This document shows, one piece after another, positions 1 to 6,973 of a DNA stretch of 11,521 bases; the first letter of the stretch is position 1, and each line of letters starts with the position of its first letter. The notes beneath the pieces are model-generated. The model saw only the letters and a list, made by a program, of their open reading frames with translations, was not told the origin of the DNA and did not search any database. A program made the position numbers and the translations under genes. This DNA comes from Eggerthellales bacterium UBA948 (GTDB lineage Bacteria; Actinomycetota; Coriobacteriia; Coriobacteriales; UBA8131): NCBI GenBank assembly GCA_002293265.1, contig DBCW01000055.1, forward strand, positions 6,759-18,279, read 5' to 3'.

Positions 1-14
1 ATTACGTTTCGTCT

Positions 15-1079
15 TTAAAGGTTAACTGATCCACGGATTTGAATCTCGAAAGACAGCCTGGATATCCTGACTTGAGATATTTCTAAGCCCCGCCACCAAA
101 ATACTTCAAAGTTTTCGATTTTTGAGCGTGAGAGCAAGTACGCGCCTACCGCACTTTCAACCAAGTGCCCCCGCAGTTCCGGAGCAATCAAACTACTTTG
201 AATGTCTCCCCTCTGAACGGCAGTGATTAATCCGGTATTGTGCGCAATAAGCCTCGGAGTGCTTGAGCGGGATCTTAAAGCTTTAGTATCATATTTTTGT
301 ATTCCCGAAATAAGACCGGCATTTCCAAGTAACTGTAAGTAGTGGGCAAGCGTTGTGGTATTTCCCGCATCATCAAGCTGCCCTTGGATTTTTCTATAAG
401 AAATCTCACGCCCCGAATACATGAGTCCCAAAATAAGCAATGACCTCATTAGTGCGGGCTTTCTCACACTCTCAAGACCAATGACATCTCTTTGGAGAGT
501 TGGCTCGATAATACTATTACTCATATAGTCAAGCCACCTAGAGCGATCATCTATCAGTTTTGCCGCTCCGGGATATCCGCCATACACTAAGAAATCCTCC
601 AAGGAGTAATCAAACGCTTCTTTTACTTCTTTGAAACCCCAATGTGTATTATGGATAATTTCAAAACGCCCCATCAACGATTCGGCAAGCCCTGATTGCA
701 GCAACAAAGGGGCTGATCCGGAAATGATGACACGGAGGTCTCGTTCTTGCCAAGTATCCTCATCCCAATACGCTTTCACAATTGTTGACCATTGTAAGAT
801 GTTTTGAATCTCATCAATAACCAACAAAGCGGTTTTGTTGGTGTCAGTAATCAATGAACGGGCATATTGCCATTGTGATCGAAGCCAATCCTGCTTGGAT
901 ATCATTACATCGTCAGCACTAACATAATGAGCAGGAATCTTTATTTGTTCCATAACTTGTTTAATCGCAGTTGTTTTCCCGGTTTGTCTAGGACCAACCA
1001 GTGCCTGGAGAAATCTTCTGGGCTCACTAGCACGATCTGAAAGCGTCTGCACAACTGCTCGTTTAAATGCATTTACCAT
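15..1079 (-). CDS. AAA ATPase, DUF4143 group, C-terminus probably damaged
   Basis: 354 aa. Residues 29-37 (GPRQTGKTT) are a Walker A loop, 85-90 (LLVIDE) a Walker B, 118-124 (VIISGSA) a sensor-1-like strand, and G137-R138 sits in the arginine-finger position. YGGYPG at 166-171 and the winged-helix-like part at about 190-330 are typical of DUF4143 ATPases, a widespread family of unknown cellular role often found in accessory DNA. The family normally continues after the conserved FWWR (residues 327-330) into a nuclease-like stretch with an E-V-D-F type motif. Here only 24 unrelated residues follow before the stop. In another frame, just after the FWWR codons, the bases read ILVAGLRNISSQDIQAVF, which looks more like the usual end of such proteins. 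An internal deletion with frameshift is therefore suspected. The ATG at 1079 has a GAGAGG ribosome site at 1089-1094. Family assignment is sure; the damage is inferred. Confidence 0.85.
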   Translation of the reverse strand: MVNAFKRAVVQTLSDRASEPRRFLQALVGPRQTGKTTAIKQVMEQIKIPAHYVSADDVMISKQDWLRSQWQYARSLITDTNKTALLVIDEIQNILQWSTIVKAYWDEDTWQERDLRVIISGSAPLLLQSGLAESLMGRFEIIHNTHWGFKEVKEAFDYSLEDFLVYGGYPGAAKLIDDRSRWLDYMSNSIIEPTLQRDVIGLESVRKPALMRSLLILGLMYSGREISYRKIQGQLDDAGNTTTLAHYLQLLGNAGLISGIQKYDTKALRSRSSTPRLIAHNTGLITAVQRGDIQSSLIAPELRGHLVESAVGAYLLSRSKIENFEVFWWRGLEISQVRISRLSFEIQIRGSVNL

Positions 1080-1104
1080 TGACTACAACCTCTCAATGCT
1101 TTAG

Positions 1105-1160
1105 TTTTGCTCAATAAGTATAGCATTTTTGCTCAATAGCTGCATCAATTTTGCTCAATA
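1105..1160. repeat. Three direct 12-bp repeats at exact 22-bp spacing
   Basis: TTTTGCTCAATA occurs at 1105-1116, 1127-1138 and 1149-1160, identical each time (TATTGAGCAAAA on the minus strand). The start-to-start distance is 22 bp both times, about two turns of B-DNA, so the copies face the same side of the helix. The 10-bp spacers differ from each other, apart from a shared GCA, so this is a phased array of sites and not a simple tandem duplication. The array overlaps the candidate promoter of the ATPase gene, as expected of an operator for a cooperatively binding regulator. The binding protein is unknown. Confidence 0.8.
1117..1125 (-). promoter_or_regulatory. Candidate extended -10 promoter of the ATPase gene
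   Basis: Read on the minus strand this is TGCTATACT, an extended -10 element (TGn plus TATACT). No convincing -35 box lies at 16-18 bp, which is normal for extended -10 promoters. The predicted start point falls in the proximal TTTTGCTCAATA repeat (1105-1116) and the other two repeats lie just upstream, so a bound regulator would probably block or control this promoter. Confidence 0.45.
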
Positions 1161-1226
1161 CGCAAGGCATTCATTAATACAATATACCATTGTGGAACTA
1201 CAGAGATTTGTCAACTTCTTAGTTAA

Positions 1227-1988
1227 CTACATCTTCTTGCCTATGTAAAAAGCATATCCATAATACTGCCTGTACTTTAAGTAGAGCTCAATTTCTTGTC
1301 TGGAGCCGGCAATGTAATCGTCTAAAGTCTTACTGCCTGCGTACTTCTTCATCAGCTTTTCTTCTACTACATCTCGTGGGGCAAAGTAGTCGTTTATCCA
1401 GCAAGATTCGGGCAATGCAAATGCAGCAACAAAGCTATAGCCGCATTTTTGCAGGATCGCAATGTTGTCTTCAATTGAATCTAAGCAACTTCCGGCATCG
1501 ATCCAAAATCTCTCAACTTCCTCTGGACGTTTTGAGCTAAACCAAGACGGCGATGTTACTGCAACATGGCCACCTTCCTTCAAGAAGCTGTGCCAGTAGC
1601 TCAACCCTTTCTCAAAACCAATACTGTCTATAGCACCCTCTGACCAAATGAGATCAAATTGCTCCGGCTCAAACGGCAGATCATCCATCGAACCAACGAT
1701 CCCTTTAACCTTGTCCTCTAAATTCATGCCTTTAGCTTGCGCGTTTAACACATCGATAAATGCCGAGAACTGATCCAGCCCAATGACTCTTCCTCGTATC
1801 TGCTCTGCCAGCTGTATCGTTTGACTACCGGTTCCACAGCCCATATCCACTACAGATGAAACAGCATCTAAATCACCAAGAAAACTCAAAGCCTTCAAAG
1901 TCATCTCGTCACTACCAGGCCCCTGTCGCTTAAGCTCAACATGAGTTTCAATCAGCAGATCCACCATTGTTAATTCTTCGTGTTTCAT
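1227..1988 (-). CDS. Class I SAM-dependent methyltransferase
   Basis: 253 aa. VVDMGCGTG at residues 46-54 is motif I, the SAM-binding glycine loop of the Rossmann fold. GLDQF at 70-74 carries the acidic residue expected to hold the ribose hydroxyls, GSMDDLPF at 99-106 is motif II-like, and FDLIWSEGAI at 111-120 is motif III/IV. The general layout is that of UbiE/COQ5-like small-molecule methyltransferases, but nothing seen names the substrate. The ATG overlaps the stop of the upstream PIN fragment (TAATG), with a GGGG ribosome site six bases away, so it is probably translated by coupling. It should depend on transcription coming from upstream, since no separate promoter was recognised. Confidence 0.85.
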   Translation of the reverse strand: MKHEELTMVDLLIETHVELKRQGPGSDEMTLKALSFLGDLDAVSSVVDMGCGTGSQTIQLAEQIRGRVIGLDQFSAFIDVLNAQAKGMNLEDKVKGIVGSMDDLPFEPEQFDLIWSEGAIDSIGFEKGLSYWHSFLKEGGHVAVTSPSWFSSKRPEEVERFWIDAGSCLDSIEDNIAILQKCGYSFVAAFALPESCWINDYFAPRDVVEEKLMKKYAGSKTLDDYIAGSRQEIELYLKYRQYYGYAFYIGKKM

Positions 1989-2200
1989 TATTCGCCCCCA
2001 GTAAATAGACTGATTATTGTTATGCCGTTTATCTGTTGTGCCACATTAAGATCTTCCGTGTAAAGTACTGAACAACCACTGTGCTCAGCTGCAGATACGA
2101 TGAGGGCATCAACTATAGAATTATGAAAGCCGCCAACAATATGACGGCTTTCATAATTTAGCATATCAGACAGAAAATCAAGTTTCCGGGCTTTGCACAT
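1988..2200 (-). pseudogene. C-terminal fragment of a PIN-domain (VapC-like) protein
   Basis: Open frame of 70 aa. NSIVDALIVSAAEHSGCSVL (27-46) followed by YTEDLN (47-52) and INGITIISLF (57-66) matches the second half of PIN-domain ribonuclease toxins, which typically reads S-x-x-DALI-x-AA, then L-x-SEDL, then a short strand and a terminal phenylalanine. D31 and E49/D50 would be the later acidic metal ligands. The first half, with the opening aspartate strand and the central glutamate, is absent. An in-frame TAA lies two codons before the first ATG, and the neighbouring secreted-protein gene ends 23 bp upstream, leaving no room for it. No antitoxin gene is seen beside it. It could still be translated as a short peptide and help start the methyltransferase by coupling. 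The family call is fairly sure, its loss of function an inference. Confidence 0.7.
2119..2158. repeat. Perfect 14-bp inverted repeat within the PIN fragment
   Basis: AATTATGAAAGCCG at 2119-2132 is exactly matched by its reverse complement at 2145-2158, with a 12-base loop. It lies where the PIN fragment stops resembling its family, and about 65 bp downstream of the secreted-protein gene on the minus strand. No T-run follows on either side, so it is not a standard Rho-independent terminator. It may be a transcript-stabilising hairpin, or a recombination scar that accompanied loss of the PIN N-terminus. Confidence 0.75.
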
Positions 2201-2223
2201 GTATTAGATCACACGGTAATTAC

Positions 2224-3921
2224 TTAAGACAATCTCTTTGTGACCGTCTTTGCTATAGGAACAAACTTGTATTCCGGGTATAGGTTGTTCGCAAATTCCG
2301 GCAGAGTTAGTGTGATCTCAACTTGCGTTGTAGTTGTAAATCCACTGATACCGGTAAACCTATTTGAGGCTTTGTTTGGAATACTATTTGTGCCGTTCAA
2401 GCTGAACTCTACCGCTTTGTTCTGGATCAAATACTTCCCAACATTGCCGCCGGCAGTAGATTTAATCGAGCAAATCAATTTGTTTGAGCTACTATCTATG
2501 ATCCCAATCTGTGGCAAAGGCTTGCCCGAAGAATCTACGAGAATATTCTGCGCACTAGTCACCGTAAGATTGTTCCTTGACGAAGCGGCTGCGCTGAACC
2601 AATTGCCACCATCTCCGGTTGACCCGGCCATTAGCTGAAGCTTGCTTGTGTCAATAGTGTAATTTATGACTCCTTGCTGTTTTGTAAGCCTGTAAGTCTT
2701 GGCAGTTGGAGCTGCGTAAGGTGCATCGAGTCGATTTCTTATCTGCTCGGACACGTTTACGTCATAGTCCTTCCAGTCTCCGGAACCAAGTGTCCATGTA
2801 AAACTGGACACACCTTGAGCATCCGTGTTTACAGTTTCGTTTTGGATATATCCGCCCGTGCGTCCAACCTCATCAAAAGTCCAAACGATCGGAACACCGG
2901 CTACGGGCTGACCTTTTGTTGGTCCCTCAGAATAAACTACTTTGGTCGTAAAGGTCTTTTGCCCGGTATGACCATCCCACACAGGCGCCACTGAGAACTC
3001 GGTCTTGGGCTTGGGCACTTTTACTTTAATACTCTTAGATTCAGAAATGCAATATTTCTTCGCTTGCCCTGTAAAGTAGGCAACCACGCTAAGCGCTCTA
3101 TATTCGTCAGAAGCATGCTTTACTGTTTTAAACTTGGCGTTTACTTTAGCTACACCTTTTTTGTTAGTTTTCGCAGAAACTATAATGGGCTTGTCATTCT
3201 TGGTAGCTCCATCCACATTTACCTGGAACTTAACAGTTTTGCCGACAACTGCCTTGCCTTTTGCATCTTTTAATGTAGCGGTAAGTGGAATTGTTTTTTC
3301 CGAAGACAAGATTGTTTTAGGGGAAGTAATAGTTAGTTTTGTTTCTGCTCCACGCGTTACTTTGAGATTAGGTTTGGATACTTTAACGGTCTTCAAGTTC
3401 TTATACTTGGTGCTGATAATGTTGGTTGGTGGATTCCATTTACCCCACGGATCCCAATAACCGGGTCTTACACCAACATTTTTTTGTGTACGCTTAGCTG
3501 CACTTACAGAAATGACTTTCCAAGTTCCAATATGCTTTTTTGTAGGCTGCAGCATAAAGTACACTGACCCACCGTTCTTATTAGCATGTTCAGTCATTTT
3601 TACTTTAGTCTTAGTGTTTTGAATAGTAACCGCAACACAGTTAGAGCCCGCCATGCTGTTCTTCACTTTTACCGTAAGTTTTGCTTGCAGATAAGCATTT
3701 TTGGCAATAAGTGTTGTATCCAGCGAAGATTTAGCCCATTTAAGACTATTTACCTTAAGTGTTCCACTTGCTTTCGCTGCTACTTCGCCTGTTTCCGGAG
3801 CTGCACTAGCCACGCTTGGCGCAGCTATAGAAACCATGGTGAACGCAAGACACATCGCCATGAAAAGAGCTGCAACTCTTGTCAGAACATGTTTATTCAC
3901 GAACTTGTTTTGGATTTTCAT
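2224..3921 (-). CDS. Secreted lysine-rich protein with Ig-like domains
   Basis: 565 aa from the ATG at 3921. This start is preferred over the ATG at 3927 because the AGGAGG at 3929-3934 is seven bases from it, while the earlier ATG is only one base away. Residues 1-40 are a Sec signal peptide: a basic N-region, a hydrophobic stretch at about 15-36, and SVASA before AP as cleavage site. A beta-rich N-terminal part (about 53-180) is followed by two Ig-like domains of the Big/invasin type at about 190-302 and 308-408, each with the pattern of a V-x-F/W strand and later a T-D/N-x-x-G-x-x turn. A further beta-rich C-terminal region (about 415-565) was not recognised. There is no LPxTG motif, C-terminal TM helix or lipobox, so the protein should be released or held non-covalently. 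The many lysines could favour binding to anionic wall polymers. A surface or adhesive role is inference only. Confidence 0.75.
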   Translation of the reverse strand: MKIQNKFVNKHVLTRVAALFMAMCLAFTMVSIAAPSVASAAPETGEVAAKASGTLKVNSLKWAKSSLDTTLIAKNAYLQAKLTVKVKNSMAGSNCVAVTIQNTKTKVKMTEHANKNGGSVYFMLQPTKKHIGTWKVISVSAAKRTQKNVGVRPGYWDPWGKWNPPTNIISTKYKNLKTVKVSKPNLKVTRGAETKLTITSPKTILSSEKTIPLTATLKDAKGKAVVGKTVKFQVNVDGATKNDKPIIVSAKTNKKGVAKVNAKFKTVKHASDEYRALSVVAYFTGQAKKYCISESKSIKVKVPKPKTEFSVAPVWDGHTGQKTFTTKVVYSEGPTKGQPVAGVPIVWTFDEVGRTGGYIQNETVNTDAQGVSSFTWTLGSGDWKDYDVNVSEQIRNRLDAPYAAPTAKTYRLTKQQGVINYTIDTSKLQLMAGSTGDGGNWFSAAASSRNNLTVTSAQNILVDSSGKPLPQIGIIDSSSNKLICSIKSTAGGNVGKYLIQNKAVEFSLNGTNSIPNKASNRFTGISGFTTTTQVEITLTLPEFANNLYPEYKFVPIAKTVTKRLS

Positions 3922-3928
3922 ACACATA

Positions 3929-3934
3929 CCTCCT
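3929..3934 (-). promoter_or_regulatory. Ribosome binding site that decides the start
   Basis: A full AGGAGG on the minus strand. It stands seven bases from the ATG at 3921 and one base from the ATG at 3927, so translation should begin at 3921. Confidence 0.7.
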
Positions 3935-3974
3935 AGAAATCAATACATTCCGGAAAGAAGTACTCGCTTTTCGG

Positions 3975-4057
3975 CTTATAGCACGAGCCAAAAATAGCAG
4001 TCCTCACCCATAGCCTAATAATTTATTCAGTGTACTCTGCGCTCTGAGCTTTGTAAA
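3975..4057 (-). promoter_or_regulatory. Candidate promoters of the secreted-protein gene
   Basis: Two possibilities lie in the divergent intergenic region (about 3935-4183). One is an extended -10, TGCTATAAG, at 3975-3983 with no clear -35. The other is a pair TTTACA (4052-4057) and TACACT (4029-4034) with a 17-bp spacer, read on the minus strand. Either would give an untranslated leader before the AGGAGG. The rest of this region holds a 10-bp palindrome, CTGTTAACAG, at 4084-4093 and AT-rich DNA around 4127-4165, and I saw no gene in it. Confidence 0.35.
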
Positions 4058-4170
4058 TAGCAATGTAAAGCTAAACACTGTTGCTGTTAACAGACAACCT
4101 GAGCACCGATTAATTCACGCATCGCTATCAATCTATATCAATTAATATATTCCAGGTACAAATTATCGAG

Positions 4171-4186
4171 AAAAGGACACGCTACG
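4171..4186 (+). promoter_or_regulatory. Ribosome site and non-canonical ACG start
   Basis: AAAAGGA (4171-4177), six bases, then ACG (4184-4186) in frame with the EamA transporter. The spacing is what an ATG would be expected to have. A T-to-C change at 4185 would explain the arrangement. Confidence 0.5.
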
Positions 4187-5080
4187 CCCAAATCACTTAA
4201 ATATGCACTAATGGTCTTTGCCGGTGGAGTTTGTTACGGCTCCATGTTGCCGCTGCTTCCTATTGCGTATAGCCTCGGTTTTAACCCGGCTAGCAGCATG
4301 TTGATTCAAAACCTCTTTGCAGCCATCATTCTCGCTTTAATCTCAATCATATTCGTACGCAAAAAGATCGCACTTCAACAAGCTCTCGGTCTTATGGGCA
4401 TCGGCGTTTTTGCCTACATCATGAGTGCCACGTACTTCTTTGCCCTAAAGTATGTCTCGGCAACTGTCACTATCATTTTGATGTTTCAATATGTGTGGAT
4501 GGGCATTGCCATTCAAGCTATTGTAGAGCGCCAAAGACCACGACTGATTACGCTTGCTTCCGGAGCAATTGTGATCTTTGGAACCGTTCTCACCACCGGA
4601 GTTTTCGAAGAAGAGATTTCACTCAACATCATTGGCGTCGTCTTGGGATTGGTATCCGCACTTGCCTATGCAATCTTCTTGTTCTTAAGCGGTAGAGTGG
4701 CAACCGATGTTCCAACCATTAACCGCACCGCAATAGTGGCCCTTGCCCGCCTCATTCTGGCAATAGCGTTAGTGCCGATATTTACCGACTCCTTATCAAT
4801 GCCTCCGGCTCCGATCTTGTTTGGATTTGGACTGCTTATCGCTTTAGGTGGAATAATAGTGCCACTTTTACTAATACAAGGAGCTGCTCCCCACTTGCCG
4901 AACAGCGTAACCACGATCATGTCTACAAGTGAACTACCCAGCGCGGTTATTTTAGCCTCCCTGCTCTTAGGCGAAGTCATCACACCTCTCGCCTGGCTGG
5001 GAATTGTGTTGGTGCTAGGCGGCATAGTTCTCTCGCAGGCCTCAGAACTAATAACCTTGGCGAAGCGAATACATAAATAA
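4184..5080 (+). CDS. EamA/DMT-family transporter, probable ACG start
   Basis: About 298 aa if started at the ACG at 4184, 289 aa from the ATG at 4211. It has about ten hydrophobic helices in two EamA halves (roughly residues 8-140 and 150-290 in the longer numbering), with the usual last segment of alternating I/L/V and G before a short basic tail. Members are inner-membrane drug/metabolite exporters or importers; the substrate cannot be read from sequence. Start choice: the ATG at 4211 has no ribosome site and would remove the start of TM1 and its preceding lysines. AAAAGGA at 4171-4177 is six bases before an in-frame ACG, from which the protein would begin with TPKSLKYALMVFAGG, a normal EamA N-terminus. 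No ATG, GTG or TTG occurs in frame between the stop at 4100 and 4211. Either ACG is used weakly or a former ATG was mutated. Confidence 0.8.
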   Translation, partial: TPKSLKYALMVFAGGVCYGSMLPLLPIAYSLGFNPASSMLIQNLFAAIILALISIIFVRKKIALQQALGLMGIGVFAYIMSATYFFALKYVSATVTIILMFQYVWMGIAIQAIVERQRPRLITLASGAIVIFGTVLTTGVFEEEISLNIIGVVLGLVSALAYAIFLFLSGRVATDVPTINRTAIVALARLILAIALVPIFTDSLSMPPAPILFGFGLLIALGGIIVPLLLIQGAAPHLPNSVTTIMSTSELPSAVILASLLLGEVITPLAWLGIVLVLGGIVLSQASELITLAKRIHK

Positions 5081-5107
5081 GTGAGAACTAGTTGCCTCCT
5101 GTTAACT

Positions 5108-5473
5108 TTACTTAAAGTTCTTCGTTATGTCGTTTATCGCTTTAAAACTTTTTGACGCACCGCCGTTAGAAAGCAGCGATCCTGACACTACGTTATCATT
5201 TGCACCGGTAATTGTGGATGAGCTTTGCCTGGTGAGGTGCTTGATAAAGTTGTTGTATTGCTGCAAATTGTTCATCTCGGCAGGTGTTTCAATCTCATGC
5301 CTGTGTCGCTTGTCGGTATTTCTGTACCTCATGTATGTAAACATAAAAAACGCCGGCCCACCGAGCAATAGAAGAAGAACCGCACCTACTCCATCTTCAT
5401 CGGAGCTTGCAAATACTGCTAAGACCTGTGTCAGATCAACACTGTCAAGTAGTTGTGCAAATAACGCTTCCAT
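5108..5473 (-). CDS. Small single-TM protein, end of the SPFH/zinc-ribbon set
   Basis: 121 aa. Residues 1-25 are mildly amphipathic with an acidic patch (SSDEDG, 23-28). Residues 29-48 (VGAVLLLLLGGPAFFMFTYM) form one TM helix. The remaining cytosol-like tail begins with a basic YRNTDKRHRHE stretch and ends in a Ser/Asn/Gly-rich region. No catalytic motif was seen. The TM plus basic tail recalls the C-terminal half of TPM-domain membrane proteins such as B. subtilis YdjH, without the TPM domain; this is an impression from memory, not an alignment. It lies 205 bp downstream of the zinc-ribbon gene in the same direction, with a repeat element between. AAGGAT is eight bases from the ATG. Its frame is convergent with the EamA gene, with 27 bp between stops and no strong terminator. 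Confidence 0.65.
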   Translation of the reverse strand: MEALFAQLLDSVDLTQVLAVFASSDEDGVGAVLLLLLGGPAFFMFTYMRYRNTDKRHRHEIETPAEMNNLQQYNNFIKHLTRQSSSTITGANDNVVSGSLLSNGGASKSFKAINDITKNFK

Positions 5474-5516
5474 AATTAACTATCCTTATCTCTATGCAAA
5501 GCTTTCTGTGTGAGAC

Positions 5517-5659
5517 TGTATCAAAAGTTTTATGGCGAAAAGATTCCTTTAGTATTTCACATAGCACTAACTCTGTTCGTTATGGATTCCCGCCTGCGCG
5601 TAAATGACAGGAGGAATTGCAAAAATGACAATCTGGGCTATGCCTATGCTTTTGATACA
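5517..5659. repeat. Degraded intergenic repeat element with 11-bp inverted ends
   Basis: TGTATCAAAAG at 5517-5527 and CTTTTGATACA at 5649-5659 are perfect inverted copies 143 bp apart, outer edge to outer edge. Inside, 5582-5609 contains ATGGATTCCCGCCTGCGCG followed by TAAATGACA, a decayed form of the palindromic GGATTCCCGC..GCGGGAATGAC repeat known from many genomes, whose shadow translation is the familiar spurious MDSRLRGND peptide. A second ATGACA follows at 5625-5630. No transposase is present, so this would be a miniature non-autonomous element. It sits between the zinc-ribbon gene and the small-TM gene. No target-site duplication was recognised. Confidence 0.5.
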
Positions 5660-5678
5660 ACCCCTTTCTGCTCTAAAC

Positions 5679-6950
5679 CTAAAATACCAAAAACAAAAAG
5701 AAAATAATAACTAAAAACAGCAACCCGACCTCAATGAGTGACGAGACAAACAGCAAACGACCAATACTCACCGGAACCGAACCCATAGTCTCTCCGGTTC
5801 GCGCATTTACGGCAATATAGTGCAGTAGCTTTTGGCCGTTTCCCTTGACCTGCATGTAGGAGTATAGCCAAACCGGCAAGTACGCCGACAGCCATTGAGA
5901 ACCTTTTGTATCCATATCTTGGCTCTCCCACTTGATGCCTCCGTCGTACTTTGTTGCGGTGCTGTTTGCCTTAAACCTGGCCACATCTCTTACTTGCGCG
6001 TCTACAAGACCTCTCAGATCGTTGATATTTGTATCTCTTCTTTCTGAGTTGAATCCCTTTAAATAGTTGCCGTTATAGTGAACCGCGTTCTCAAGATCAA
6101 ATGGCAGTATGGAGTTGATGATGTTGTTGGTGTTCATTTTGTTGTTCACATTTAGCTTATCAGTGCTGGCCTCTACGGTAAGATTGTCTATTGCCAGATC
6201 AAAGTCTCGACCAATATCGTAGAGGTCAATGTCATAGTAAGTTTTTTTGTTGTCGCCGCTTCCTACGGTGTATTTGCGAACAACATCACCGGCCTTGCCA
6301 CGTATGTCGCAATGGACATTTGCGTCAACTACCATGTATGGCAAATAAACTCCGATAATGTTTTCGGTAGTAAACTCACGCTTAAAATGTGAGTTTGCAT
6401 AAAATGTGCGCTTTTTAGCAAACGCCTCTATGTGCTGCTTAGCGGTCTCTCTGCTGAGCAAAAACGGCAACAATACATCCGGAACCGCACCGTTTGGCAT
6501 CTGGTTTTCAAGCGAAAGAACTTGACGACACCAATGGCACCTAGAAGTCATACTGCCCTCAATATTTACTACTACTTCGGCGCCACAACCTTGGCATTTG
6601 ATAGTTACCTGCGTTTCATCGATAGTAATATCGCCCGCACCGGTACCAATCGCCTCACCAATCAGCTCTTTTGGGTCTTTAAATACCGCAACAGCCACCT
6701 CAAAAACATAACGACAATGGTGACAAACGAGCATGCCTGTGCCGGGCTGCGTTGAAATCTCGGTGGAACCGCAGCGAGGACATTTGTTAAGACCATCGTT
6801 TTTGTTGTTTGAAGTGTTAATGACCTTAGGTGCTACAGCTTTTTCGAGCGCATCTTGAATATTTTGTGCGTTAACTTGGTTTCCTGCTGCAGGTGGAGGA
6901 AAAGCTTGTTGGTTTGCATTAGGAGGTGGAAAATCGGTTCTGTTTGTCAT
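5679..6950 (-). CDS. Tail-anchored protein with two zinc ribbons
   Basis: 423 aa from the ATG at 6950, chosen because GGGAG lies five bases upstream; an in-frame TTG at 6962 would add four residues but has no ribosome site. Residues 1-55 are Pro/Asn/Gln-rich and probably disordered. Two zinc ribbons follow: C57-x2-C60 with C76-x2-C79, and C119-x2-C122 with C138-x2-C141. Then comes a folded part ending in LPVWLYSY (358-365) and HYIAVNARTGETMGSVP (377-393), which recurs in TFIIB-type zinc-ribbon membrane proteins. The last 25 residues (about 399-423) are one very hydrophobic helix reaching the C-terminus, so the ribbons should face the cytoplasm. It follows the SPFH gene in the same direction. 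Membrane proteins of this make-up pair with YdjI-type SPFH proteins (B. subtilis YdjG is the best-known), so a scaffold in a membrane-stress complex is the likely job. DNA binding is not implied. Confidence 0.7.
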   Translation of the reverse strand: MTNRTDFPPPNANQQAFPPPAAGNQVNAQNIQDALEKAVAPKVINTSNNKNDGLNKCPRCGSTEISTQPGTGMLVCHHCRYVFEVAVAVFKDPKELIGEAIGTGAGDITIDETQVTIKCQGCGAEVVVNIEGSMTSRCHWCRQVLSLENQMPNGAVPDVLLPFLLSRETAKQHIEAFAKKRTFYANSHFKREFTTENIIGVYLPYMVVDANVHCDIRGKAGDVVRKYTVGSGDNKKTYYDIDLYDIGRDFDLAIDNLTVEASTDKLNVNNKMNTNNIINSILPFDLENAVHYNGNYLKGFNSERRDTNINDLRGLVDAQVRDVARFKANSTATKYDGGIKWESQDMDTKGSQWLSAYLPVWLYSYMQVKGNGQKLLHYIAVNARTGETMGSVPVSIGRLLFVSSLIEVGLLFLVIIFFLFLVF

Positions 6951-6973
6951 GCTTACTCCCAAAGTTAATACAC

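Noticed and set aside
1105..1160. CRISPR-like array
   Set aside because: Repeat of 12 bp and spacers of 10 bp are far too short and there are no cas genes; it fits a phased operator.
1212..1229. Short inverted repeat at the end of the methyltransferase as terminator
   Set aside because: Seven pairs with a wobble and no U-run following on the minus strand.
2240..3997. Several open frames of 69-132 codons on the plus strand opposite the secreted-protein gene
   Set aside because: They lack ribosome sites and domain likeness. The opposite strand has a signal peptide, AGGAGG and domain structure, so these are shadows.
4084..4093. Palindrome CTGTTAACAG as an operator
   Set aside because: Ten bases is common by chance, and it appears only once in this region.
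5104..5119. AACTTT-ACTT-AAAGTT as bidirectional terminator between the convergent genes
   Set aside because: The stem is only six mostly A-T pairs, overlaps a stop codon and has no T-run.
5510..5707. Plus-strand frame of 65 codons across the intergenic repeat
   Set aside because: Its translation contains a variant of the spurious MDSRLRGND peptide produced by palindromic repeats, and it has no ribosome site.
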